From Chitinophagaceae bacterium (lineage in GTDB: Bacteria; Bacteroidota; Bacteroidia; Chitinophagales; Chitinophagaceae): a DNA stretch of 53,323 nt. Positions 45,785 through 53,323 of this stretch are shown piece after piece. Location of the stretch: assembly GCA_020847395.1 (NCBI GenBank), contig JADLCD010000104.1:1-53323 (forward strand), written 5' to 3'. A program made the translations under genes and the position numbers. A model generated the notes under the pieces. That model did no database searches. It saw only the letters and a list, made by a program, of their open reading frames with translations, and had not been told where the DNA came from. Position 1 is the first letter of the stretch, and the number at the start of each line of letters is the position of its first letter.

Positions 45785-48238
45785 ATGCGTACAATATTCA
45801 AACTGATTTACCTAACGGTTGCCGTTATTTTCCTTACCTGCAATATTACTTATGCGCAAGTCGATAAAAAGCTTAAAGAAGAGCTACAACAAACCGGTTT
45901 TATTCACCATAGCCTTCTGCCGCTTGATGAAACCAAATCGTTTGAAGCCTTTGGCATCAGGAAAAAGGTATTGAACTCCATCATGCTTTGTGACATGGAA
46001 GACATTAGCGTGTGGAGTCACAAAGGGATTGGTAAAATATCGCAAACAGCAGAGCGGAGCAAATCAGGAAAATATAGTCTACGTTTACATGCGCCTGCTA
46101 CTTCGCCGGGAATACCTGATTGGGGTTTAGGCCGCGGAACCTGTCTCGCTTCATTTGATGTAGGTGGTGCTAATTGGGAGAAATACAACCGGCTAACATT
46201 TTACATCTACCCAAACTGTGAAGGAGATAGAAGCATCTACTTAAACTTGTACGTAGAAAACGATGGCATAACCAAAGTTCCTGATGTATACGGCAGGGAA
46301 GGTTACCATGAAATCAACCTGAAAAACAACCAGTGGAACGAATGCTTTCTTGAAATAACAGGACTGGCAAGAGATAAAGTGACTAAAATATCTTTTGCCA
46401 TAGAAACTTTTGGTAAAGAGCTAACCATGGGTGATTCGCTGATTTTTGATGTTGATGCAGTAGCATTACAAACTATTGAAAACCCTGAAACCGTTCGGGG
46501 CTGGAAACCTGCACAAGACCGTATCATTCTTTCCACAACAGGCTACAGAACTGAAAGCAAAAAAACAGCCATTGTAAATGTTGAAAAAAACACAGGTACT
46601 TTTCAGTTAAAAGATGCGCAAACAAAAAAAGTAGTATACACAGGTAAAATCCAACCACAACAAACACAGATCGGTTTGTTTAATACAATTGATTTTTCAA
46701 ATTTTAAAACGCCGGGGCAATATATAATACAAGCAGGTAATGTTGAAACTTTGCCCTTTTATATTGATAAAGATGTGTGGGATAATTCGGTATGGCGAAT
46801 GATAAACTTTCTATATGCTGAACGTTGCGGTTTTCCCGTGCCGGGTAAACACGGCGCCTGCCATACAGACCTGCATGCCAATTTTAATGGAAAAATTATT
46901 CCGATCAACGGTGGATGGCACGATGCGGCAGATATGTCGCAACAAACTTTACAAACAGGCGAAATATCTCTTTCTTTAATGCAAATGGCTGATCGCGCAA
47001 AACAAAAAAATAATACACAGTTATATAACCGGTTAATGGAAGAAGCGCTGTGGGGAATGGATTTTGTAATGCGCTCCCGCCTTGGCGATGGGTATCGGGC
47101 ACAATCCTGGGGCACCAATTTTTGGACGGATGGAATAATCGGCACTATTGACGATACAGCAAGGCGTGAAGTACATGTATATAACGGAGCCTTAGAAAAT
47201 TTTTTACTTGCAGGTATTGAAGCTTACGCATCAAAAATGGTTGAAAGGGATCAGGCATTGAAAAGTAATCTTGAAAAAATTGCCATCCAGGATTTTGACT
47301 ATGCTATGGAACGGTTTTCAAAACTTGGTTTTGCTGAATTAGTAAAAAAGGGGGGCGGGCACGCAGGCATGGCTTCTCAAAGTCAGTATATGGCAAATAT
47401 TTCCTGGGCAGCCAGCATGTTATATAAACTAACCGGTGATAAAAAATATGCTGATGAAGCGGCAAAAGCAATTGACTATGTTTTACAATGCCAGCGTATA
47501 GAACCGCTGAAAGACAAAGACGGGCTCTCTGGTTTCTTCTATAGGGATCTTGATAAAAAATCAATTGTGCATTATACACACCAGTCCAGGGATTATGCAT
47601 ATATGGAAGCATTGGCTGCATTATGCGAAACGCAACCCAATAATGCGGCATATACAAAATGGGCAAAAGCAATTCAATTATATGGTAAGTATCTCAAAAA
47701 TATTATGCAGTATGTGCAGCCTTATGGTATGGTTCCGAGTGGTGTTTATCACCGTGATGAAGTAAAAGACTCCGTTAATTTTTATGCAGTACAGGTTGGT
47801 ATAAGAAGTGGTGCAACCAATGATTACAAACAACAATTTGAAAACGGCATAAAGCTGGATGAAGAACACAGGCTGCGGTTTTTCCCGGTTTGGTTTTCGT
47901 TTAAAGGTAACGGCGCTGTTACGCTTGCTACCGGTAAAGCAGCAGCCATTTGTGCAAAATTTTTAAATGACAATGAATTGAAAAATATTGCAGAGCAACA
48001 ATTGTTTTGGATAGTAGGTAAGAATCCTTTTGGGCAGTCGCTTATTTATGGAGAAGGGAGCAATTACCCCCAGTTGTACACTGCATTACCCGGTGAAACG
48101 GTTGGTGGCATACCCGTTGGTATGCAATCTTATTTTAACGAAGACAGACCCTATTGGCCACAATTTAATACTGCAACGTATAAAGAACTATGGGGTGCAC
48201 CTGCGGCCAGATGGTTAATGTTAGTTGCTGAATTTTAA
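45785..48238 (+). CDS. Exported glycoside hydrolase family 9 endoglucanase-type enzyme
   Basis: 817 residues from the ATG at 45785; a frame 35 codons longer lacks a signal peptide at its start. Signal peptide 1-25 (ITYAQ). Residues ~55-245 are a beta-sandwich resembling a carbohydrate-binding module (MLCDMEDISVWSHKG, SGKYSLRLHAP). An Ig-like CelD_N domain follows (about 250-345), then the (alpha/alpha)6 barrel. The catalytic base region is GWHDAAD (Asp380, Asp383) and the proton donor is Glu801 in TYKELWG. GH9 enzymes cut beta-1,4-glucans. With no T9SS domain and no lipobox, it should be periplasmic or released. Its neighbours point to use of the sugar products. Confidence 0.92.
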   Translation: MRTIFKLIYLTVAVIFLTCNITYAQVDKKLKEELQQTGFIHHSLLPLDETKSFEAFGIRKKVLNSIMLCDMEDISVWSHKGIGKISQTAERSKSGKYSLRLHAPATSPGIPDWGLGRGTCLASFDVGGANWEKYNRLTFYIYPNCEGDRSIYLNLYVENDGITKVPDVYGREGYHEINLKNNQWNECFLEITGLARDKVTKISFAIETFGKELTMGDSLIFDVDAVALQTIENPETVRGWKPAQDRIILSTTGYRTESKKTAIVNVEKNTGTFQLKDAQTKKVVYTGKIQPQQTQIGLFNTIDFSNFKTPGQYIIQAGNVETLPFYIDKDVWDNSVWRMINFLYAERCGFPVPGKHGACHTDLHANFNGKIIPINGGWHDAADMSQQTLQTGEISLSLMQMADRAKQKNNTQLYNRLMEEALWGMDFVMRSRLGDGYRAQSWGTNFWTDGIIGTIDDTARREVHVYNGALENFLLAGIEAYASKMVERDQALKSNLEKIAIQDFDYAMERFSKLGFAELVKKGGGHAGMASQSQYMANISWAASMLYKLTGDKKYADEAAKAIDYVLQCQRIEPLKDKDGLSGFFYRDLDKKSIVHYTHQSRDYAYMEALAALCETQPNNAAYTKWAKAIQLYGKYLKNIMQYVQPYGMVPSGVYHRDEVKDSVNFYAVQVGIRSGATNDYKQQFENGIKLDEEHRLRFFPVWFSFKGNGAVTLATGKAAAICAKFLNDNELKNIAEQQLFWIVGKNPFGQSLIYGEGSNYPQLYTALPGETVGGIPVGMQSYFNEDRPYWPQFNTATYKELWGAPAARWLMLVAEF

Positions 48239-48314
48239 GCTTGAAAGCTAACGGAGCGCTCCAACTTTTCAACGTAAAATATTTGTAGTTAACTAATTCA
48301 GGAATCATTTGTAA

Positions 48315-48368
48315 CCCGCTGTGCGTGGCGTCTTCGCCACGCACTCTTCTGCTGTCGCCTCCGGCGAC
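48315..48368 (-). repeat. Two-hairpin dispersed element, copy C
   Basis: On the minus strand: first stem GTCGCC/GGCGAC (48363-48368 with 48354-48359), second stem 48335-48344 with 48321-48330 (10 bp) around an AAGA loop, then CAGCGGG. Over 54 bases it aligns without gaps to copy A at 33127-33180; the second stem differs by four compensated pairs. It lies between the convergent GH9 and CBM9-like genes. Confidence 0.85.
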
Positions 48369-48418
48369 TTCAACATGCAGCAAATAGTATCACAGAATAA
48401 AGTCCGGAAGGAACATAA

Positions 48419-49219
48419 CTATTCCACAAACGCAATCCTGCTCCACTTATCAGGCAAATGCGTATCATAAATACCATGACTGTTTAATGCCATAGCCGGA
48501 TGTGGCGTTACTTCCTTACCGCTGTACATAAGCTTTTGAAATCTGCCAAGAAACATATGCCATATATCACCATTTTCCGGAGGCAGCCTTCTTCCGTTTG
48601 CAAGAAGGTGCAGGCTACTCCAGGGAATGGCTATTTCAAGACTCCAGCCTTTATCAATATCGCTGTTATCATTTAATGTGCCGTCTGTTTTTGTTGCTAC
48701 CTGTAAGTCCGGCATATCAAAACAGGTGAATGCCCAACGTATGCCGCGTGGGTGACTGCCCTTCCAAAAGGTAGCGCCATCACGGTCAAAATTACCGCCG
48801 AATGTGTAGGCCTGCGGATGGTGAACATCAAATAACGGGATATCAAAACGGCTGCCTTTTGTGAAAGCATCACGCCAAATGAAAAATACCTCGTATATAG
48901 TGCCCGCTGCATTCACCTCGAGTTCATAATAGCAATCACCGCCATCAATAAAAACCTCCAGGTCGTTCTCTAAAAAAATAATACTGTCCCTTTCCGTCAA
49001 TTTTGCTTCCAGGAATGGCTCTTCTGCGGTAAATGCAATATATAAATGGTCGCTGCTCCAAAGCAACGCTGTTTGTGTGTTATACATACCCGGATCCCCG
49101 GTTACCATATCAACAAAACGTCTGCTCCATAGCGCGTTTAACCAGGGTTCTTTATTAATGTTGCCGTCTATAATAATTGGTGAAGCAATTTTATGTGCTG
49201 TATAATCGGGTTTTTGCAT
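48419..49219 (-). CDS. CBM9-like carbohydrate-binding protein without signal peptide
   Basis: 266 residues of a single CBM9-like/DOMON-type beta-sandwich: IIIDGNINKEPW at the start, LLWSSDHLYIAFTAEEP, LENDLEVFIDGGDCYYELEVNA, and SLEIAIPWSSLH. These marks are clear. No signal peptide, lipobox or catalytic domain was found, so the protein either stays in the cytoplasm or has an unrecognised export signal. No alternative start upstream gives a signal sequence. It is convergent with the GH9 gene and belongs to the same sugar region by position. Confidence 0.8.
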   Translation of the reverse strand: MQKPDYTAHKIASPIIIDGNINKEPWLNALWSRRFVDMVTGDPGMYNTQTALLWSSDHLYIAFTAEEPFLEAKLTERDSIIFLENDLEVFIDGGDCYYELEVNAAGTIYEVFFIWRDAFTKGSRFDIPLFDVHHPQAYTFGGNFDRDGATFWKGSHPRGIRWAFTCFDMPDLQVATKTDGTLNDNSDIDKGWSLEIAIPWSSLHLLANGRRLPPENGDIWHMFLGRFQKLMYSGKEVTPHPAMALNSHGIYDTHLPDKWSRIAFVE

Positions 49220-49337
49220 GCTTGTATGTATGAAGTGTCAAATGTGAGGCGTGAAAGTTTGTTTCACGTTTCACGACAATATACCGATATAATTTGATTG
49301 ACATGATACTATAATTTGTTGCATTAGCAGCTACTAA

Positions 49338-49370
49338 TAAAAAAGCCACACCGTAATGGTGCAGCCTTTT
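49338..49370 (-). terminator. Terminator of the HtrA gene
   Basis: On the minus strand a stem of about ten pairs (49344-49352 with 49358-49366, several G-U) closes a five-base loop and is followed by six T residues (A-tract 49339-49344). It begins about 20 bases after the stop. Confidence 0.85.
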
Positions 49371-49390
49371 CACATAAAACCCCTAACACT

Positions 49391-50902
49391 TTATTGTCTG
49401 AATCCGTTTATGCCATAGTAGTAAACATCTGTACCACCGGGATAAACACCTTCGATTTGAAAATTATTTCCTTGTTTGCCTAATACAGTTTTTAATTCAT
49501 CAACGGTTTTTACAGGGGTACCACCTACTTGAGTAATCCCAACTCCCTCTTTCATATTGGTTTGTGCACCTATAATACCTTCTTCACCAATATTGGTTAC
49601 CTGTACACCACCGGCAATATTTAATTGGGTTGCCTGCTCTTTGGTTAATGCCTGGAATTTTGCTCCAAGAGATTCAATTGCAGCAGCATCCTGGCTGGCG
49701 AATGATCCCATCTTTCCTTTTAAAATAGCTGAAATTGTTTTTTCTGTAGTACCGCGTGTATAAGTGATGTCTACTTTATCGCCGGGTTTCAGCCTTGCAA
49801 TCTGTTCAGAAAGCTGAGCACTTGTTGAAACATTAGTGCCATTGATTTTGGTAATAGCATCACCTTTTTTAATACCTGCTTCAGCGGCAGCTCCCTGCGG
49901 ATCAATATCTGCTACCCATACTCCATCAATATCATCATTGATGCCCAGTTCTTTTTTAGCGGCATCATCTAAATTTTCAGGAGCCATACTAATACCAAGA
50001 TATCCTCTTTGTACTGAACCATACTTCATAATATCACCTATTACTTTTTTCATCAGGTTTGAAGGAATGGAATATGCATAGCCCGCGTATGAACCGGTAG
50101 GTGATGCAATAGCCGCGTTAATACCAATCAATTCACCATTTGTATTTACAAGAGCGCCGCCACTGCTTCCGGGATTTACTGCGGCATCTGTTTGAATAAA
50201 CGCTTCAATAGGCGCTTTACCCTGGCGGTTAATGCCTATGTTACGACTCTTCGCACTAATGATACCCTGCGTAACGGTTACATCAAGATTTAAAGGATAA
50301 CCAATGGCAAGTACCCATTGCCCGAGTTTCACATCATCTGAATTACCCATTGACATTACAGGAAAATTTTTACCATCAATTTTAATGAGTGCTAAATCAG
50401 TGTTAGGATCAGTGCCAATTACTTTTGCTTTATAATTTTTTCTGTCGTTTAAGGTAACGGTAACTTCAGTAGCACCATCCACTACGTGGTTATTGGTAAC
50501 AATATATCCATCATTACTTATAATAACACCTGATCCGGATGCTTTTTGTTCAGGCTGCTGAAAGTTTCCACCACCATCACCAAAAAAACGTTTGAACATT
50601 TCATCATTACCAAAAAAGTCGCCGAATGGATTTGCCTGGCGATTCTGTTTGCCTGCTGTTTCTTTAAATTTCACTACTGTTTTTATGTGCACTACTGACG
50701 GCACTGCGTTTTCAGCAGCTTTTTGAAAATCAACCGGGCCGCCTCCTGCAGAAGGTGCATAATTAGTTTGCACGATAGGCGCTTTTTCAGCATCCAAAAT
50801 ACTGTTGTAATTTTTTTGCTTGTTACTTACAAAGGCAATACTACCAACCACCGCCAGTACGCCGATGGCTATTGCCGTAATTTTTGATGTATTTTGCTTC
50901 AT
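49391..50902 (-). CDS. Do/HtrA family serine protease-chaperone
   Basis: 503 residues. An N-terminal helix (about 8-25) is a signal anchor or uncleaved signal peptide. The trypsin-like domain has the triad His139 (TNNHVVDG), Asp169 (NTDLALIKI) and Ser247 (NPGSSGGAL); residues 88-115 form a Gly/Phe/Asp-rich loop. Two PDZ domains follow (about 285-395 and 405-500). It degrades or refolds damaged proteins in the periplasm. It follows a two-component pair by 134 bases on the same strand, the arrangement one would expect if that pair senses envelope stress. A terminator follows. Confidence 0.95.
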   Translation of the reverse strand: MKQNTSKITAIAIGVLAVVGSIAFVSNKQKNYNSILDAEKAPIVQTNYAPSAGGGPVDFQKAAENAVPSVVHIKTVVKFKETAGKQNRQANPFGDFFGNDEMFKRFFGDGGGNFQQPEQKASGSGVIISNDGYIVTNNHVVDGATEVTVTLNDRKNYKAKVIGTDPNTDLALIKIDGKNFPVMSMGNSDDVKLGQWVLAIGYPLNLDVTVTQGIISAKSRNIGINRQGKAPIEAFIQTDAAVNPGSSGGALVNTNGELIGINAAIASPTGSYAGYAYSIPSNLMKKVIGDIMKYGSVQRGYLGISMAPENLDDAAKKELGINDDIDGVWVADIDPQGAAAEAGIKKGDAITKINGTNVSTSAQLSEQIARLKPGDKVDITYTRGTTEKTISAILKGKMGSFASQDAAAIESLGAKFQALTKEQATQLNIAGGVQVTNIGEEGIIGAQTNMKEGVGITQVGGTPVKTVDELKTVLGKQGNNFQIEGVYPGGTDVYYYGINGFRQ

Positions 50903-51036
50903 ATTAACTTTTTTAAAGGGTTAAATTCTACAACAAATAGAACCCTCAAAACTGAACAGATTCTGAAGAAATGAAGCTTTATGGAGTGCTTTAACTTTTT
51001 GTAAAATGATTTTTATAAAATGCTTAACAGGCGTGG

Positions 51037-52329
51037 CTAAAATCCGGGAGAATGCGAGGATGATTCTTTCATATTAACTACAAAGCAATGCAGGCTATCC
51101 TGAAAATAATATCGCAATGTAAAATTATTTAATGAACAAATTTTTTGTGCAATTTCAAGCCCAAGCCCGATGCTGTTATTGTCGGTGCTGTTTTTCTGAA
51201 AACGGGTAAAAATTTTCTTTTGATCTAATGATTCTGCCCTGCCCGAATTTTTAACTGTGAGTACCTGCTGTTCGAGTGTAACTGATAATTTTCCAGATGG
51301 AATATTATGTCTTATTGCATTGCCCAGTAAATTACTAACCAGTATTTCTGCCAGCGTTCTGTTCATTACACAATAAGCAGTTTCAATTAGAGTAACTGTT
51401 ACTTGCAAATGCCTGGCTTTAATAGCATCGCTATATTGATGGATTATTTTTTCCACTATCTCTTTTATAGAGATTTTTTCCCGCTCTGTAAACTGGTTAT
51501 TATCCAGCCTGGTGAGTAGTAACAAGGTTTTATTCAGGCGGCTCATGCGTTGGGCAGCATCAGACAGCTCGCCAATCAGTGCAGCCTGTTCTCCTGTAAT
51601 GGGATTGGTTTGCATTAATAACTCAAGCTTGCTTTGCAATACTGCCAGTGGCGTTTGCATTTCGTGTGAGGCATTTTCAGTAAATTCTTTTTGCAATACA
51701 TACAAGCGCCGGTTATTTTCAGACAGCATGCCGATGGCATTATTCAAATCGGTAAATTCATCAATATCTGTTTTTTGGAGCCGTACCGGTTCAGGATTGT
51801 CAACCCTGAATTGTTGCAATTGAGTAAGCGTATTGTTAAACGGGCGCCATAATTTTTTTGAAAGTCTTCTGTTTATCAATAACAATCCTGCTATAATCAA
51901 AACAAGCAATAAAGCTATGATCAATACAATGCTCCTGATAAGATCTTCACTGTTTACAAGTGAGTTTTGAACAACAATTTTATAGGGTAGACCGCGGATT
52001 AATACATTGCTTTCAAGAATCCTGTAGGAAACCGGGTGCAGCGCAACCGGATCGGTTTTTTGTATGGTATATACGCTGTCATATGACCTGTATGATTGTA
52101 AGCGATTAAAAATAATATCAGGTCCAAAGGCATCCAATATTGCAAATGGGTCCCTGTCAGCCAGGCGTTCAATACGTTTTACTATGTCTGTTTTTTGTAA
52201 TCGCAGGGCTTTGTCTACATCATTGGAAATAATCTGTTGTATAACAAAATAAAAAAGTGGTACCGATATAATAAAAATACCGGCGGCATACAGCAAATAA
52301 GATTGTATGGAACGATTAAGCAACTTCAT
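51037..52329 (-). CDS. Sensor histidine kinase
   Basis: 430 residues. Two transmembrane helices (about 12-32 and 131-153) enclose a periplasmic sensor of about 100 residues with no known fold. A HAMP-like linker leads to the HisKA domain with His222 in ENASHEMQTPLAVL (the phosphorylated His), then the ATPase domain: N-box NLLGNAIRHN, a short D-box region and G-box GLGLEIAQKI. It phosphorylates the adjacent response regulator. Its start shares one base with the stop of the regulator gene (TGATG), so translation is coupled. The stimulus is unknown. Confidence 0.95.
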   Translation of the reverse strand: MKLLNRSIQSYLLYAAGIFIISVPLFYFVIQQIISNDVDKALRLQKTDIVKRIERLADRDPFAILDAFGPDIIFNRLQSYRSYDSVYTIQKTDPVALHPVSYRILESNVLIRGLPYKIVVQNSLVNSEDLIRSIVLIIALLLVLIIAGLLLINRRLSKKLWRPFNNTLTQLQQFRVDNPEPVRLQKTDIDEFTDLNNAIGMLSENNRRLYVLQKEFTENASHEMQTPLAVLQSKLELLMQTNPITGEQAALIGELSDAAQRMSRLNKTLLLLTRLDNNQFTEREKISIKEIVEKIIHQYSDAIKARHLQVTVTLIETAYCVMNRTLAEILVSNLLGNAIRHNIPSGKLSVTLEQQVLTVKNSGRAESLDQKKIFTRFQKNSTDNNSIGLGLEIAQKICSLNNFTLRYYFQDSLHCFVVNMKESSSHSPGF

Positions 52330-53003
52330 CAGATGTCAAACTTATAACCCATACCATAAATAGATTTTATGTAATCAGTACAGCCGGCCTGTGCAAGTTT
52401 CTTTTTAAGGTTTTTGATATGTGCATAAATGAAATCGAAATTATCAAAAACATCAGCTTCATCCTGCGTGAGGTGTTCAGCAATCGCGTTTTTAGAAATT
52501 ACTTTGTTTTTGTTTGATGCAAGATAAAGTAGCAAATCATATTCCTTTCGTGTAAGATCAACCGGTTTATTGTGCACAGATATTGTTTTAGCAGCCGTAT
52601 CAATAGCCAGTTCATTTAATTGTATTATACTGTTGCCATCAAATTTTCTGCGGCGGATGACGGCGGCTACCCTTGCTCCAAGTTCTGAAAGATGAAAGGG
52701 CTTGGGAAGATAATCATCTGCTCCCAGGTTTAAGCCAGTGATGCGATCATCTATTGCGTTTTTTGCCGAAATGATGATCACCCCTTCGGTTTTTTTATTT
52801 GCCTTTAAATGTTTCAGAATATTCAACCCGTTACCATCGGGCAAGGTTATATCAAGCAGGATACAATCGTAATCAAAACTTTCTATTTTATCTAAAGCTG
52901 ATTGGTAATCCACCGCCGTTTCACACAAATAGTTTTCACTACCAAGGTAAGTAACAATGCTTTTTCTAAGTTCCGGCTCATCTTCAATAATCAAAATTTT
53001 CAT
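52329..53003 (-). CDS. OmpR-family response regulator
   Basis: 224 residues. The receiver domain (1-115) has the acidic pocket EDE (7-9), the phosphorylation site Asp51 (LLDITLPDGNG), Ser79 and Lys101 (PKPF). The winged-helix DNA-binding domain (about 125-222) has the conserved LTRKEYDLL and the C-terminal YIKSIYGMGYKF. It binds DNA as a dimer when phosphorylated by the histidine kinase. First gene of the regulator-kinase pair; no TAnnTTTG promoter was found close upstream. Confidence 0.95.
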   Translation of the reverse strand: MKILIIEDEPELRKSIVTYLGSENYLCETAVDYQSALDKIESFDYDCILLDITLPDGNGLNILKHLKANKKTEGVIIISAKNAIDDRITGLNLGADDYLPKPFHLSELGARVAAVIRRRKFDGNSIIQLNELAIDTAAKTISVHNKPVDLTRKEYDLLLYLASNKNKVISKNAIAEHLTQDEADVFDNFDFIYAHIKNLKKKLAQAGCTDYIKSIYGMGYKFDI

Positions 53004-53085
53004 TCAAAGTTTTTGTAAATAAAAATAATCATTCTGAACAAAAACTGAAGAATGAACTGATTGCCTGCACGATTAAATTAGCAAC

Positions 53086-53142
53086 GGGTGCATTTCAAAT
53101 TTTCGCTTCATACGCGTCATTCTGGTCGGTGAGACACCGACC
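53086..53142 (+). repeat. Dispersed 27-bp motif plus GGTCGGTG hairpin
   Basis: 53086-53112 is a complete plus-strand copy of the motif at 2446-2472 (24 of 27 identical). It is followed at once by CGTCATTC (53116-53123) and a perfect 8-bp hairpin, 53124-53131 with 53135-53142, around an AGA loop. The remaining bases to 53323 contain short words of the same kind and no gene that I can support. Confidence 0.75.
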
Positions 53143-53323
53143 GGTAGCGGGTTTTACCACCCACCTGCGAAAAATCTCATTCTTCAAAGCTTACAGGACT
53201 GCTTCACCCGCCGCGATATACGTTCAATTCAATAGAACCTACGGGCGGGTTCGCAGTGACGCAAGAGTATTTTGGTTTTATAACCGGCACTAAAGCAAAG
53301 TATACATTAGTTAAACCTCTCGC

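Overview
The window is a piece of chromosome from a Bacteroidota bacterium, most likely of the family Chitinophagaceae. The signs are: two proteins with type IX secretion (T9SS) type A C-terminal domains, one giant PKD-repeat protein with a gliding-motility-type (type B) C-terminus followed by a PorP/SprF partner, a CarboxypepD_reg-like secreted protein, a SecA of about 1,100 residues, an AtpB with a secreted-type N-terminal extension, few Shine-Dalgarno sequences, and several TAnnTTTG promoter elements. The genus assignment is open. I found 43 protein genes, no rRNA, no tRNA, no CRISPR array and no transposase.

Layout. 1-6.2 kb: the 3' part of a fused E1 2-oxo-acid dehydrogenase, small membrane proteins, a DCC thiol oxidoreductase, a methyltransferase, a CarboxypepD_reg-like protein and xylulokinase. 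6.4-11.5 kb: a BatD-like protein and a 1,053-residue T9SS cargo protein. 11.8-16.1 kb: the ATP synthase genes atpB-E-F-H-A on the minus strand, with a terminator-like hairpin between atpE and atpF and a strong terminator after atpA, so atpG is not in this operon. 16.3-22.0 kb: SPOR protein, deoC, a DUF3365 haem-type lipoprotein, secA and a small membrane protein. 22.2-28.0 kb: a surface module (PKD adhesin, PorP/SprF, mini T9SS protein). 28.2-35.8 kb: lipoprotein, M32 carboxypeptidase, DUF695/RraB protein, then on the plus strand Nif3-like, zinc-ribbon, recN and fabI. 35.9-49.2 kb: sugar metabolism (SemiSWEET, two Gfo/Idh/MocA oxidoreductases, double-thioredoxin protein, DUF1080 lipoprotein, DUF4432 epimerase-like protein, PMI-like cupin, TIM-barrel isomerase, GH9 glucanase, CBM9-like protein), interrupted by a fatty-acid desaturase. 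49.4-53.0 kb: HtrA protease and a response regulator/histidine kinase pair.

How the parts fit. The sugar genes fit a route in which a beta-glucan is cut outside or in the periplasm (GH9) and the products are handled by oxidoreductase, DUF1080 (3-keto-disaccharide hydrolase family), epimerase and isomerase steps. There is no SusC/SusD pair and no classical beta-glucosidase in the window, so this resembles the oxidation/elimination type of glycan breakdown known from Bacteroidota more than a standard polysaccharide utilisation locus. This is inference from gene content.

The least explained part is the intergenic DNA. At least three copies of a two-hairpin element (33.1, 45.5 and 48.3 kb) keep the loop and flanks while both sides of the second stem change together (four compensated base pairs). 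A second motif of about 27 bp occurs at both ends of the window (2.2-2.5 and 53.1 kb). Several spacers are built of degenerate word-like direct repeats.
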